In this document: piece by piece, positions 50,448-62,000 of the stretch
Layout: every line of letters starts with the position of its first letter
How positions within the stretch are numbered: the stretch's first letter is position 1
NCBI GenBank assembly: GCA_002914845.1
Contig: JXTC01000004.1
Span: 502,264 to 566,263, forward strand
Length of the DNA stretch: 64,000 bases
DNA from: Trema orientale
Taxonomy: Eukaryota > Streptophyta > Magnoliopsida > Rosales > Cannabaceae
Reading direction: 5' to 3'
Translations under genes and position numbers: made by a program
The notes under the pieces: model-generated
Seen by the model: only the letters and a program-made list of their open reading frames with translations
The model's database searches: none
Told to the model about the DNA's origin: nothing

Positions 50448-52346
50448 TTCTTTACCCACCAGGTTATGAAAGAAGATGGCCTTGTTTTTAACCCAGGAAT
50501 GGCACCTAACTACTGGGATGCACTCTACTATTTTAGATTTTGAATAATGTAAACTAAATTAGACTTCCAACCTGATATTAAAAAAAAAATTAAAAAAAAG
50601 GTACATCAAAATTCCGGCCAAAAATGTGTGCATGGAAAGAACTTGCTGTAAGCAAAACCGACAAACTGTTTGGGCAGAAAATCTAAGATCAAAATGGGAA
50701 ATTGTAGTAACTCACGCTGTGGCATCTCCTCCAAACATGCTGCCAGAGGTTCTTAAGCTCATTCTTCCGTATGGGTTTCACCAAAAAGTCAACAGCACCC
50801 TTTGACAAACACTTAAAGACTAGACCCATTGAATCATGAGATGACATCACTGCAGACAAATCTCACCAGAAGTAAAGTTAAAAGTATCTACCTTTGTAAA
50901 CTGTCACACAGTCTTATTTTTCTCCATAAAACTATTACAAGATGAGTATAAAAAGAAACTTACTAATAACAGGAACATTTTTCCGTGTCCTATGGCTCAT
51001 GATCTTATATAAAAGACCAATGCCAGACAAGCAAGGCATGACCACCTCGGTTAAAACAAGATCAACATGATTGGTCAAATCTTCAAGTATCTTCCAAGCT
51101 TGTAATCCATTTCCAGCTTCAATAACTGACATTATATTCATCAAGTAAGAGTCATATATCTGTTGAAATAACTATATATCAATAACTAAAAGAAAAGAAA
51201 GATGTCATAAACCTGCATACATATGTGTGAGCGGAGAGAGATATGGCACAAGCATACAAGAAAAGGGGAAGGGGGGACCGATAAGGAGTTTTGAGGATTT
51301 TTCAAGAGACGGCTAAGAATCCGTATAGTTTATAAATCAAATTGCTGTAAACACAGGCTCGAAAGAGTAGAACTTGTTAAACAAGTTACAGATATCGTTT
51401 TTAATGAAGAAGATGAATTATATAAATCTAGTGAATGAGAGAAATCTCATAGTCAATAAACTGAAGAAACTTTACGGGAAAAAACACAATTAGTACAGCT
51501 ACAAGAAAGCCAAATGGGATTCTCAATAAGCTCCAATGGATCTGACTCCAGGCCAACTTAAATTGCCTAGACGCAAGCCTATTGCTTGTCACTCCTTGAA
51601 TCTTCTGCTGAAGACATTCTAAATGTTTCTACTTTGAGGACATTTAGCATATTAATACAGCTGACTGGCGTCCACTCAAATCTTTTTGGTTTGCATAACC
51701 ACTCTATAGAAATATGTGCAAATATCAGAAAATTTTGGTATTTGGCCTAGGATTAAAAGGACCAAAGAGAAAACTGATACTGTGTGTTAACCCGTTTGCC
51801 CAAGGCCGTAGGTTATTACAAAAAGGTATTAGGGATAGACTGGACTAGTAAGTACTACCGAATTGTCCATTCAAAGAAAACACACAATTAAACAGCTAAT
51901 CAGCAACTAACCACTCCAATAATGCAGCGTTTCTCTTTTCCGTAATACAAGTGTTCAAAGACATTTCTTTAATGATGGAGTCACCGACAAGACGAGAGTT
52001 ACAAACCTTCATAACTGCAATTTCGAAGCAGCGCAGTGACAACATGGCGAGTAGAATCATCATTTTCCACCAGCAAAACCTTGAGGGATCTAAGGTGCAG
52101 GAACCTCTCCCAACAAACCATTGCCCCTTGAGGCGGCTGTTGTGGCATTTCCAGGGCAGCCTGTGCTTCAGCCGCCCCTCTTCGCCCATCTTTTACATCT
52201 TCCACTGCACTACTACTTCTCAATTCTTCTTCCTCAATTAGCCTTTGTTCCCGAACCACCGCTTCATCTTCAACTCTTCTCTTCACGTCCTGCAGCTGGT
52301 GATTTAGTTCCGGAAGCTCTTCAGACCCTTCACCATCAAAGCTCAT
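47124..52346 (-). CDS. PRR7: pseudo-response regulator, circadian clock (PRR7 type)
   Basis: Eight coding exons on the minus strand (52007-52346, 50964-51125, 50716-50849, 50161-50322, 49551-49734, 48971-49421, 48029-48800 and 47124-47231) give 770 residues. The pseudo-receiver domain (about 88-205) has [14 protein letters not shown]. The phospho-acceptor Asp of true receivers is replaced by Glu140 in [10 protein letters not shown], and [16 protein letters not shown] follows. A Ser/Gly/His-rich middle leads to the CCT domain (about 713-757: [17 protein letters not shown], then [17 protein letters not shown]). PRR7 represses morning genes such as CCA1/LHY by binding DNA through CCT. The [17 protein letters not shown] start sits in the second transcribed exon, after a 5'UTR intron (52358-53071). 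PRR3 is the main alternative, but the [10 protein letters not shown] and [11 protein letters not shown] regions fit PRR7. Confidence 0.94.
48834..48946. repeat. 37-bp tandem triplication in PRR7 intron
   Basis: GAAACTATAGACTGATCATT and the following bases to AACGTT start at 48834, 48871 and 48908. The last copy carries a 2-base insertion. The array ends about 25 bases from the exon donor at 48970/48971. Confidence 0.9.
50393..50441. repeat. (CT)n microsatellite in PRR7 intron
   Basis: About 24 uninterrupted CT units lie between exons 50161-50322 and 50716-50849. Confidence 0.95.
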
Positions 52347-52357
52347 CAGGACGCTAC

Positions 52358-53083
52358 CTGTCAATCAGAGTTAGAAATTTACAGAAAATAAGGATACTCC
52401 CTAAGTCCCGCAGGTGTAAAGCCGTCTCAAATCATCAGAAGAATCTCACAAAAGCCTCTGCTTTCAAGAACCTAACCTCAAAAAACACGAACCCGTTAGC
52501 TTACTACAAGTCCCGAATCACTGAAAACCCGAGTTTCATGGAAAAACAAATGCTCAAAACACACAAAGGCCATTCCAAATTAGACTGGATCTCTTCAAGT
52601 TTTAACCCATTAAACTCCTTTGACACTGTAAGAGCAATAGCTTCATATCAGGAACAACAAAAATAATAATAATAATAATAATAATAGTAGTAGTAGTAGT
52701 AGTAGTAGTAATAACAACAATAACACCACAAAACATCATAAACAACCAAAAACTAAAAACAGAGAATTGCTTCAAGATTAATACGTCTAGAAACTCCCTG
52801 AGCTCAAACCCTAAGTCATCAAAGGAAAAAAAAAAGAAAAAAAAAACTTAATTCCCTGACAGCAAAAAACTACAATCAAACATAAATAAAAAGATAAAAT
52901 TTAGTGAAAATTCTGACGTAACAAATATCTACAAAGCTAAAAAAGAGTATCATTTCTACCAAAATTGATAAAATCCAAAACAGAAACCCTTGTTCATATA
53001 CCAATGAAAAATTTTGAACTTTTAAAATAGTAAACAAATACCAAAATAAAATTAAAAAATGAAAAATTAACCTGAGTAGCCAT
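52358..53083 (-). promoter_or_regulatory. PRR7 5'UTR intron and uORF start
   Basis: On the minus strand the leader exon reads ATGGCTACTCAG and then the donor GTTAAT (donor at 53071). The acceptor ATTGACAG precedes 52357. Splicing gives ATG GCT ACT CAG GTA GCG TCC TGA, a 7-codon uORF (MATQVAS) whose TGA overlaps the main ATG by one base (TGATG). Splice sites are inferred from consensus and frame logic only. Confidence 0.6.
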
Positions 53084-53541
53084 TATCGAGCTCGATCCAG
53101 CTGGAAGTTGCTAATAGCAGACAAACATTTCCCCCCAAAATTATATTTGTGTATATATATATATATATTTTCTATGTGATTATACAGATATATAACTTCA
53201 CAGATTTAAATTTAAAATCATAAAAATTCAGAATTTATGTTTAAAAAAAAAATTAAATTGACTGGGTTTGACAAAAAAGACAAAGCTAATAGATTTTAGG
53301 GAAGGAGGAGAAGGCGGAGGAGGAGGAGGAGGAGGAAGAAGAAGAAGATATTCTATTTCTACGGAGTCGTTCGAGGGCACCAACGTGGACAAACTGGAGG
53401 TGTTGGAGGCCTTCTGTGCCACGTCGGATGCTAGATATTTACAACTAAGCCCATTCCCGTGGGGCCTCGTGCCTGCTGACCTGGACTAAATCTAAAGCCC
53501 TTCGCTCACACGCATCCCTCATGATCTCCCCGGATCTCCTT

Positions 53542-53553
53542 GGCACACGTGGC
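53542..53553. promoter_or_regulatory. G-box/ABRE-type element upstream of PRR7
   Basis: CACACGTGGCAG contains the palindrome CACGTG and the ABRE core ACGTGGC, about 460 bp upstream of the PRR7 leader exon. G-boxes are bound by bHLH and bZIP factors and are common in clock promoters. Function here is inferred. Confidence 0.4.
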
Positions 53554-53852
53554 AGTTTTAGAGGCCCCCATGGCGTAACGGCGTCCATCTTCATTGACCT
53601 CCGTCAATTACTCAGCTCTTTCGGTCTTCGCTAGGATCATGCACGCTGCTTTGTCCTTGATTGGTTGACTGAAACGTGGTGTTGACGGCGTTAACTGTTT
53701 TGTTTTTATTTTTGGATTTTTTTTATATATTATCGAATTGTTTATAGACTTTAATATAAATTTAATGTTTTTTTTTTTGCTTTTAAAAAATATTAGTTTT
53801 TTAAATAATCACTAGTTGCAATCACAGAGGCAGCTTTAATTTGAACTATAAC

Positions 53853-54650
53853 TTTTTTTTTTTAAGGAAGAAACTTTCATCACCAATAAAATGATAGCTA
53901 AATACCCATAAAAGAGATTTTGATTACAAAACAGACAATCGTAAAATATTGACTAAAGTTTACGGAAGAATTTTGTCCACTAGAATCTTGGCAAAATCGA
54001 CATGGGAGAAGGGGATTTATGCTGATCACGATTGTTGAGCACTCTAATAGAGCTCTGAGTATCATTTGTTGGCTCGTTGTGACCCTCCACTTAACATACG
54101 TTGTTGATGTCTCTCGTTTCATATCAAAGAACCATAAGAGGACAAATACTATCATACAAATTGTCTAGATCGGAATAAATCTAGGATAAAACCAAACTAA
54201 AGGGATCCACACAATGAGATCTATTACAAATTACCATAGATCCAAATCTAGGTAGACTAAAATAAGAACAAATAATAAACTGCACAACACCACAAGAGAA
54301 ACTAAAAGCCACACATACCACCCTAGATCTAGATCTAGGTGGAAGATTATTTGACAATAAAACTAAAAAAAGCAGAAAAAACAAAATTTGAGAAAAAACT
54401 CATACTGGATAAAGGGGATAGTCCATCCCCAATAAGGGAGGCATCTATTAGCGGTGGGAGTGAGAAGAAGTTATCGTGGAATAACTGATAGCTGGCGAAG
54501 GAGAACAACGGATTTGGTTTTAGATAGAAGGCAAAGCTTCTCTCTCTAAAACCAAGGAAAACCACTTTGAGAGTTTCATTTGGACGATAACTTAATTTGA
54601 ATAGAAAATCATAGTACAATGCAAAAAAAAAAAAAAAAATGAAGAAACTC
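53853..54650 (-). mobile_element. poly(A)-tailed retroposon-like sequence, class uncertain
   Basis: On the minus strand the block ends in ATGAAAGTTTCTTCCTT followed by A(11-12). That is the style of 3' end seen in plant LINEs and their derivatives. It contains an inner palindrome, CCTAGATCTAGATCTAGG. No reverse transcriptase is visible, and a matching target duplication was not found. Confidence 0.35.
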
Positions 54651-54754
54651 AGCTAATCTCTTATGAAGATCCAAAGAGAAAGGGGAAGAAAAAAGAAAAA
54701 TAGATGAGTTTGATTAGCACTGCAAATTCATGGAGAAAGGATGAAAATACTAAA

Positions 54755-55140
54755 AACGACAATAAAATTGGAAACGGCTATATAGCTACGAAACGACAAA
54801 GCATCTGGAAATGACAAAACTAGAAACATGAAAATGATTGATCTAAACAACGAAAAACCAATAAACGACAATAAAACTTCAACAAACTAAAAACGACAAG
54901 GAAAGGTGTAAACGACAATAAAAATTTATTTTCGTTTTCATTAATAGGCGTTTCTCTGCTCTTATTGTCGTTTTAAATAATTGTAGTATTTTTGTATAGT
55001 TGTCGTTTCTCAGCTCTTATTGTAAGTTTTCAATAATTGTCGTATTTTTCCTACAGATGCCGTTTATTTCTTTTACTGTCGTGTATCTTTTATTGTCGTT
55101 TATCCTAGATTGTCGTATTTCTCATATTTTGTCGTTATTC
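54755..55140. repeat. fold-back array of ACGACAATAAA words
   Basis: The left half (54755-54930) carries the word ACGACAA(TAAA) about seven times on the plus strand. The right half (54945-55135) carries its complement TTATTGTCGT about eight times. Orientation flips at about 54935. Words are separated by irregular 15-40 base gaps, so it is not a simple tandem repeat. Confidence 0.7.
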
Positions 55141-55377
55141 CAAAGAGAGATAGCAAAGAATATTCGTTAGGGTCTTTTCAAAAACAAAAAAAAAAAAAAA
55201 AGAAAAAAAAGAAAAAGGAATATTCGCTAGGGTTGTGGGGTTTGTTGCCTTGGTACTATGAACAACCCCCCCACAAAATTGGAACGTTAGGGTTTGACTT
55301 GTGGGGTTCTTAACTTCATCTACTGACTCAGACCCCGACCCTTCTTGCTCTGTTCCAAGCTTCAGATCTCTCCTCCA

Positions 55378-57479
55378 ATGGCGGCCTTAACCCGCCTATC
55401 CAGACCCACCTCATGGGGGCTCTCCTCATCCATGGCTTCCATAATAAGGAGGTCTTTATCATCTTCGGCTGTGGCTTCGGAGCCCAGCGCCAATTTCCCG
55501 TCTTACCCTTCTCCCTTCGCCCTCAACTCCAATCTCCCACGTAAAGATCCCAAGGACAGAAACGTCCAGTGGGTATTCCTCGGCTGCCCCGGCGTCGGCA
55601 AAGGCACCTACGCCAGCCGCCTCTGCAACCTCCTCGGCGTACCCCACATCGCCACCGGTGATCTCGTCCGTGAAGAGCTCGCCTCCTCTGGTCCCCTCTC
55701 TCAACAGGTCCCTTTGTTTTAAATTATATTTAAAAAAAAAAAAAAAATCAAATTAACTTAGATCTGGGTTTTATTTCTTTCTTTTATAATGTCCCAATTT
55801 AATATTTAAGCTTTCCCCAGAAAATTTAAATAACTAGTGATGGAGAATTATGTAATTTGATAAAAATTTCGCCTTTTTTTCTGATGGGGTTCCCTAGTTT
55901 CTAAGCTCAAGAATTCCTGTTGTATTTATAAGAAAATAAAGTGTATAATTGGTAATGGAAGTCTTTTTCCCCTCTGTTTTTATAGGACAAATGTAGTTTA
56001 TTTTTTTGATATATATATATATTATTTAACTCTTTATTCTAAATAATTGTGCTAGAAATCGAGTAAATTGTTCACCAACTAGTTTGATCTACTTATATAT
56101 TGTTACTGTCTACTTACTAAATGAGCTAGACTCGAGTCCACTCCACGGCTCCTAAACATGCTACCATCAAGCTAAAACAGATTGTTTGAGCTCGAAAACA
56201 ACAGATTTGTTATCCGTTGTGTTAAAGATATGTATATATATATATTTTTTTCCAGGAGTTCTTGAATTTTATGATTAAATTTTTGTGTTTCCTTATATTT
56301 GCTGTTTCTTGCTGCAGCTGTCTGAGATTGTAAACCAGGGTAAGTTGGTTTCAGACGAAATAATAATAAGCTTGTTGTCGAAGAGGCTGGAGGCTGGGGA
56401 TGCTAAAGGTGAATCTGGGTTCATTCTTGATGGTTTCCCCCGAACAATAAAGCAAGCGGTAAGCTTTCGGTGCTTAGAGCATAGTATCAGTTAAAACATA
56501 AGTAAAATGAAGTTTTTAAATTGGTAAATAAGTTAGCGGATGGACCTGATCTGCAAGTGGGAATATTTGCTGAATCTAGTTTTGCTGTAACTACTAAGAG
56601 TAACTAACCTCTTTCATTCTCCATTGTCTTGACAATTTCCATGTGTTCCATACTGAACCAAACATGATAAATTCTGTTCTTTGGACTTCTGGTGAATTGC
56701 TTGTGCACAGGAGAACCTTTAGCTGACAATATTGGTTAAAGTCATAGATATTGATAGAACTCTTTTGATTAATTGGATAACACATCCTCTTTCTGTTTTC
56801 AATTTCTTCTTCAAGTTTTAGTGTGCTACTGGGTTCTAGTTTTACAAGAATGTGCTGAAAATGTTGGCTTTCTCATGGTTCTTATAGGAAATACTGGAAG
56901 AGGTCATCGACATTGATTTGGTGGTAAATCTGAAGCTTCGGGAAGATGTATTGATGGAGAAATGCCTTGGTAGAAGAATTTGTGGTCAGTGTGGTAAAAA
57001 CTTCAATGTAGCATCCATTAATGTCGAGGGTGAGAATGGGAATCCTGCAATTAGCATGGCTCCGCTTCTTCCCCCTGCACATTGTATGTCAAAGCTCATT
57101 ACGAGGGCAGATGATACCGAAACAGTTGTAAAAGAACGCCTCAGAATATACAATGAAAAGGTATTATTCCATTATCTCACCACTTGTTTTATAAAAAGGT
57201 GCACTTGAAGAACATACGAGAATGCGATCTTACTATAAAACTTCTGAGATAATCACTCCGCTCTGGTTTCTCATTAGTTGTCCATACTAAAACTTTTTAG
57301 ATAGTTGATAACGTGCCTGCTATCTATTGTTCTTCCAGAGTCAGCCTGTTGAGGGATTCTACCGTAGTCGAGGGAAACTATTGGAATTTGATTTGCCAGG
57401 AGGGATTCCTGAATCATGGCCAAAGTTGCTTCAAGTTCTTAATCTTGATTACGAGGACAAGCGGTGTGCTGCCGCATAA
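55378..57479 (+). CDS. ADK: adenylate kinase, organellar (ADK/AMK type)
   Basis: Four exons (55378-55707, 56318-56458, 56888-57160 and 57339-57479) encode 294 residues. The first about 60 residues are Ser/Arg-rich ([15 protein letters not shown].. [10 protein letters not shown]) and look like an organelle targeting peptide. The P-loop GCPGVGKGT is at 69-77, the AMP-binding region follows at [10 protein letters not shown], then DGFPRT (148-153) and the lid start [13 protein letters not shown] with a Cys pair at 189/192. The enzyme interconverts 2 ADP with ATP and AMP. From memory, the closest Arabidopsis protein is the chloroplast adenylate kinase At2g37250, whose loss raises amino acid content. 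All catalytic motifs are present. Plastid against mitochondrion cannot be decided from sequence alone. Confidence 0.94.
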
Positions 57480-59001
57480 TTTTTGATACTACGCATTATA
57501 TCATAGAACATATCATTCTTTGCATCTTAGGTGCGTCCTATAATTTAGCAAAGAAACCTCCTTTTCCTTTAGAAAATAAATTTACTTGAAATCTGTGGCA
57601 ATTTTTTTTCAACGGTGGATGCCCAGCAGAATCTTCAGTTCTTGTTTTGTTATTTTTTTCCCCCGCTTCACAGAGGATTCTAATATTACTGTACTATGTG
57701 AGAGATGCAGAGAACTAAAATTGTATTTTTGGGTGGGGTTTTGATTAAAGAAAACAATTTTGTAACATTTAGCTTCAATAAGGAGGCTTGTGACTTTATT
57801 ATCTGCAAAATACTATTGTTTTATTATTGTAGACAACTGATGAGTTAGTCAAATTACATGGTGAATGCGCAGCTGGCCGAGCTGGTTGGCTCAAGTATTG
57901 CCAAGCAGTAAGTTTATTCAGCTGCAGACATGAGATGTTGGGGCACAAAACCAGCTCTTGACTACAATAGTTTGAGTGGTGCAAGATAGATTGTGCTCTA
58001 CATTTTTACTTGCTTATAATCACATTCTTGAACTTCAAAACTAGATTATCAGCGTGAAATGATAATACTTGTTTCGTTGTAAATCAATGTGCACAAAAGG
58101 TTTTTTTTTTTTTTCTAAGACCTATAAAATGCATAATCAAATAAATACACATGAAGAGACTAGAGAGAGCGCCTGTCCATATTTGAACTTTGTATAAAAA
58201 TTAAAAGCAAAGTAATTCAATAAGATGTTACAGGAAGAGAAGTCGAACTAATCTAATCAAAAGCTGATTATTTACCAAATGAAATGAAAATGAGTGTTAA
58301 ATAAACTAACATGTTTTTCTATGTATTATGATTTCGTGGATACTGAACGACATACCTTGATAAAAATAGTAATGAATGGCACACTTCGAGTGTGTTCTTG
58401 GACTTGGATGTGATTCGGTGGTGTTGGATATACTAGTATACGACATAGTTTTGGTTAAACGACATACCTTGATAAAAGTAACGTGTTACTGACTTTGTCG
58501 AAGTTAAATCACTGCAGTAATAGTAAGCTTTCAATATATTTATTGAAAAAAATTTCTACTCTCCTTGTTCCGATATTTATTATATGGGGATGGCTACGGT
58601 AAGGGCGTCCCTACGTAGGGTCATGCTTTAATTATCGTTGGATGGGAATCTGTGGAGAATAACGGGAATCTGTGGAGAATCAATTTATATACAGATTCTC
58701 ATCTAACGGTGAATAGACAGGACCCTACGTAGGGCGCCTCTACTGTAAACGCGCCCTTATTATATAAGATAAACACATAAATCTCCTTATTTTAAGTATA
58801 AACGAAATGGATTAATTACGCAATAAATGAAAGATTTTCGAGTAATTTGTTAGTAATTATAGTAAGAAGTCCAGCGACTGCCACGTGTGACTTAGCTTCC
58901 CACAAAAAGAAAAGACCAACCGTCTCAACTAACACACACTCTGCAACTCCAAGAGTCAGCGACCACTGAACTCCAGCCTGAGACTCTGTCTCAGAGAATC
59001 C
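57480..59001. other. intergenic region between adenylate kinase and thioredoxin-like gene
   Basis: It contains the adenylate kinase 3' flank, AT-rich sequence without recognisable genes, the second Mutator-type MITE (58586-58756) and the leader of the next gene from about 58860. Confidence 0.6.
58586..58756. mobile_element. MITE, Mutator type, 9-bp target duplication (copy 2)
   Basis: This 171-bp element is similar to the reverse complement of 6400-6571. The left end is GGGGATGGCTACGGTAAGGG and the right end (read inward) is GGGCGCGTTTACAGTAGAGG, each followed by CCCTACGTAGGG. It is flanked by a perfect 9-base duplication, TTATTATAT, at 58577-58585 and 58757-58765. It lies about 250 bp upstream of the thioredoxin-like coding exon. 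Confidence 0.85.
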
Positions 59002-62000
59002 ATTGCAGCCACTCTCAGTGCCACACTCTTCTCCAAAACCCTCCAACCCAACAGAACCGACAATCCCAGTTCGACACGTGTTCTCTCCAACCCATCTCCA
59101 CTTCTCAACCTCAGCTTCTCCTCCTCCATTCCCAGTCACTGCGGCAAATTACGATTCTCACCCCGGCAAAGCCATACCGTAGCCTCTGCGGTTTCTGGCT
59201 CTCCTGGCAAGTTTTTTAATTTTCCCCTTTTTTTTAAAGCTTTATATTGAATGAATCTTCTTCTGTTTGGCTTGCTAGAAAATCGGAGGAAAAGAAAGGA
59301 AAAAGATAGATATTGTGTTGTACTTTCTATTCCCTTCATTTTCCCGGTAACGAAACGAAAAAAAAAGATGGAATTTTAATAAATTTAGAGGTTTATTTCC
59401 TAAAGTTATTATATGAACAGGGATTGAATCTTCAGTGGGTGGTGAAGAGATACCAAATTTGTTGGATACAGTCAAAGTGTTTGATTTGAATGGAAATGGG
59501 ATTCCAATTTCTGATTTATGGAAAGACAGGAAAGCCGTCATCGCATTCGCTCGCCATTTCGGGTAATTTAAGCTTTTGGATTCACCACACCACTAGTATG
59601 AAATTTCTAATTGTTGTATTACTTGCAAATTATTTGTGTTCATGTTTTCAGTTGTGTTTTCTGCCGCAAACGTGCTGATTATCTTGCCTCAAAGAAGGTA
59701 ATTACATAGGTTTGGTTATGTATTGTTCATTGGGGTTGCGTTTGATTCCTTTTTATGTGCTCAGACCTTGAACTTTGTGCTCCGAAAAATTCCCTTTTTA
59801 TTTTTCTCCTAATGTTTTGTGAACACAGGGGTGGAAATTTTTTGTGTTATTACCTTCTTTGAGGCAATTCTGTCACTTATTTTTTGTGAACACAGGGGTG
59901 ATTAATTTCCTTGGGTGGAACTGAAATGTTTGTCAAGCAAGACATAACAAACCCAATATAGCCCTTCTGGCACCTCCTTTTGGAACATGTATTCAAGGAA
60001 GGTTATTTGTAGATACTGCCATAAATATATCAATTCATCTATATATTATATCTTCATATAAACATCGATTCCAAACGCATTCTGGTTCGTCATCTTTATT
60101 TTTTATGTAAACCATGTTTCTTTAATGAATACTCCTCCATAAGAGGGAATTTCTTTTTATTAAAAGAAAGTAAAAATATACAAGGAAAAGTTTAATGATA
60201 CATTTAGAGTCCTTTCAATCAAGAAAATCTATAGTAAGGCAAACCTGGTTCTTCATCTCTAAGCACAATGCCCGTTCTTTTACTTCTAACTTATTTTGTT
60301 GCTTGTGGCGAATACTAGGATCTTCACAGTAACCTAATTATAAATGACAGGACATATTTGATGCATCTGGAGTGGCACTTGTTCTGATTGGACCTGGCAG
60401 CATTGATCAGGTATCCCCTGAGAGGCTAGTTTTTTGGACTTGCTTAGTTGTAACTGTTGTACCCATTTTAAGTAGGTGATCATATAATTTCTTGTATTTT
60501 TTCATGTGAATGTAGTCTCTCATCTGCGATTCGTTAGCTAGCAATGGTTAATATGATGAGAGATCTTATAAAGTTGCTTTCCTTTTAAAGTTAGGGTCTT
60601 GATTCTGTTGACTGTGCTAATGTCCTTTGAAAAATGATGTGACTTGAGATCCATAAATTCATTCTCTGTTTGTTTTGTTCTTTTCAATATGTTTTTCATA
60701 TTAATGATTGAAATGAATGTTATAACCATTAGTGGTACTTTTCTGTCTAGGCAAAAACATTCTCTGAGCAAACAAAATTCAAAGGAGGTATGTTGCTGAA
60801 TGAACCTGAGACTGGTGCAAGTTATCACATATCTGCAGTTGGTTTTGAATCTTTCGATTTCAGTAATGCTGTTTATTGTGAAGCTGTTGAAGTAAGCATG
60901 TAAAAGTTACAATCAGATGCTTCAAGCTTGCTATGCACTTGTAAGAGTGTGGTTAGACAACAGGCCAATATCAATCATTGCATGTTACTTATTCTATGTA
61001 GTGAAAATCCCTATGGATGACCATAACAATTTTGAAACTCGATCAATCCTGTCCTGTCTGCAAATTTTTTAGACACGTAGGATTGATGTGTTAAAGCTGG
61101 TTGAGAAGATAATGTTTCGCATTTAACTGCCCATAAATACAAGATCCATGATGGACATGGCTCTTTTTTTTTTTCATTGCTATTAATGAATAACAGTGGA
61201 TGACAGAGATGATAACAGTGATTGGCTATGACAGCTCTGAAGATGTTGCAAATCAAGCTTTACCAGTGTAGATTTCTTCAAAAATGAACATTGTCTTGGC
61301 ATGAACAAAGCCTACTGTTTTAATTTTTATAGCGTCTTAGCACTAATATTTCTCTCCTCTTACAGCATTTGAATGACAAATCTCCATTCCTATTTCAGAA
61401 GTTTATGCAGATCCAAGTCACTCCTCATATGAGGCATTAAGATTTGTTTCCGGTGTCACAACCACATTTACTCCAAAAGTAAGTAAGAAATTTTGTGTGT
61501 TCTTTACTAATGCAATAACTTGTATAGATACTGGTGGCTGAGATGGGTATCTGTCACTTAGGATTTTCTGTAGGCATGTAGGATTTCTGATTGAAGTTCT
61601 TTTGATGAAACTCTAGGCAGGTCTTAAAATAATACAATTATACATGGAAGGATATCGGCAAGACTGGAAGCTTTCGTTTCAAAAAGACACTGTGGCTAGA
61701 GGTGGTTGGTACGTGCCTTTTTCACTATAATTATTATATATATATATAAATTTTATACACGTATAACACTGGGATATTTACTAGTTGTTGCACTGTAGAA
61801 TCAAATTTTGATGCCTTTATAAGTTTTACGACTACCCTATTGAGAAAATATTGTTAAAGCTCAATACACAAGTTTATCAACTGCAGATGTTGAACTCAAG
61901 TTCAGCGGTGCTTAAATGAAGAAACATGAAACTGATAATTATTCCTGTATCTGACTGAATAATGCTATGACATCCAAGCAATGCAATGTTAATTTGGAAT

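Larger units (their letters stand above)
52359..55377. other. divergent promoter region between PRR7 and adenylate kinase
   Basis: It holds the PRR7 leader intron, a GAT/AAT and AGT trinucleotide run near 52664-52707, a GGA/GAA repeat at 53300-53350, promoter motifs near 53545, a retroposon-like poly(A)-tailed block (53853 to about 54650), and a fold-back of ACGACAATAAA words (about 54755-55140). A poly(A) run precedes the adenylate kinase leader. Confidence 0.55.

Noticed and set aside
53268-53489. Glycine-rich 73-residue frame upstream of PRR7
   Set aside because: It is produced by a GGA/GAA repeat in the promoter region.
58816-59139. Minus-strand 107-residue frame over the thioredoxin-like exon 1
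   Set aside because: It is antisense to the transit-peptide exon, whose frame joins correctly to the conserved downstream exons.
59207-59211. GT donor just after the GC donor in the thioredoxin-like gene
   Set aside because: Using it puts a stop codon at the start of the next exon; the GC donor keeps the frame.
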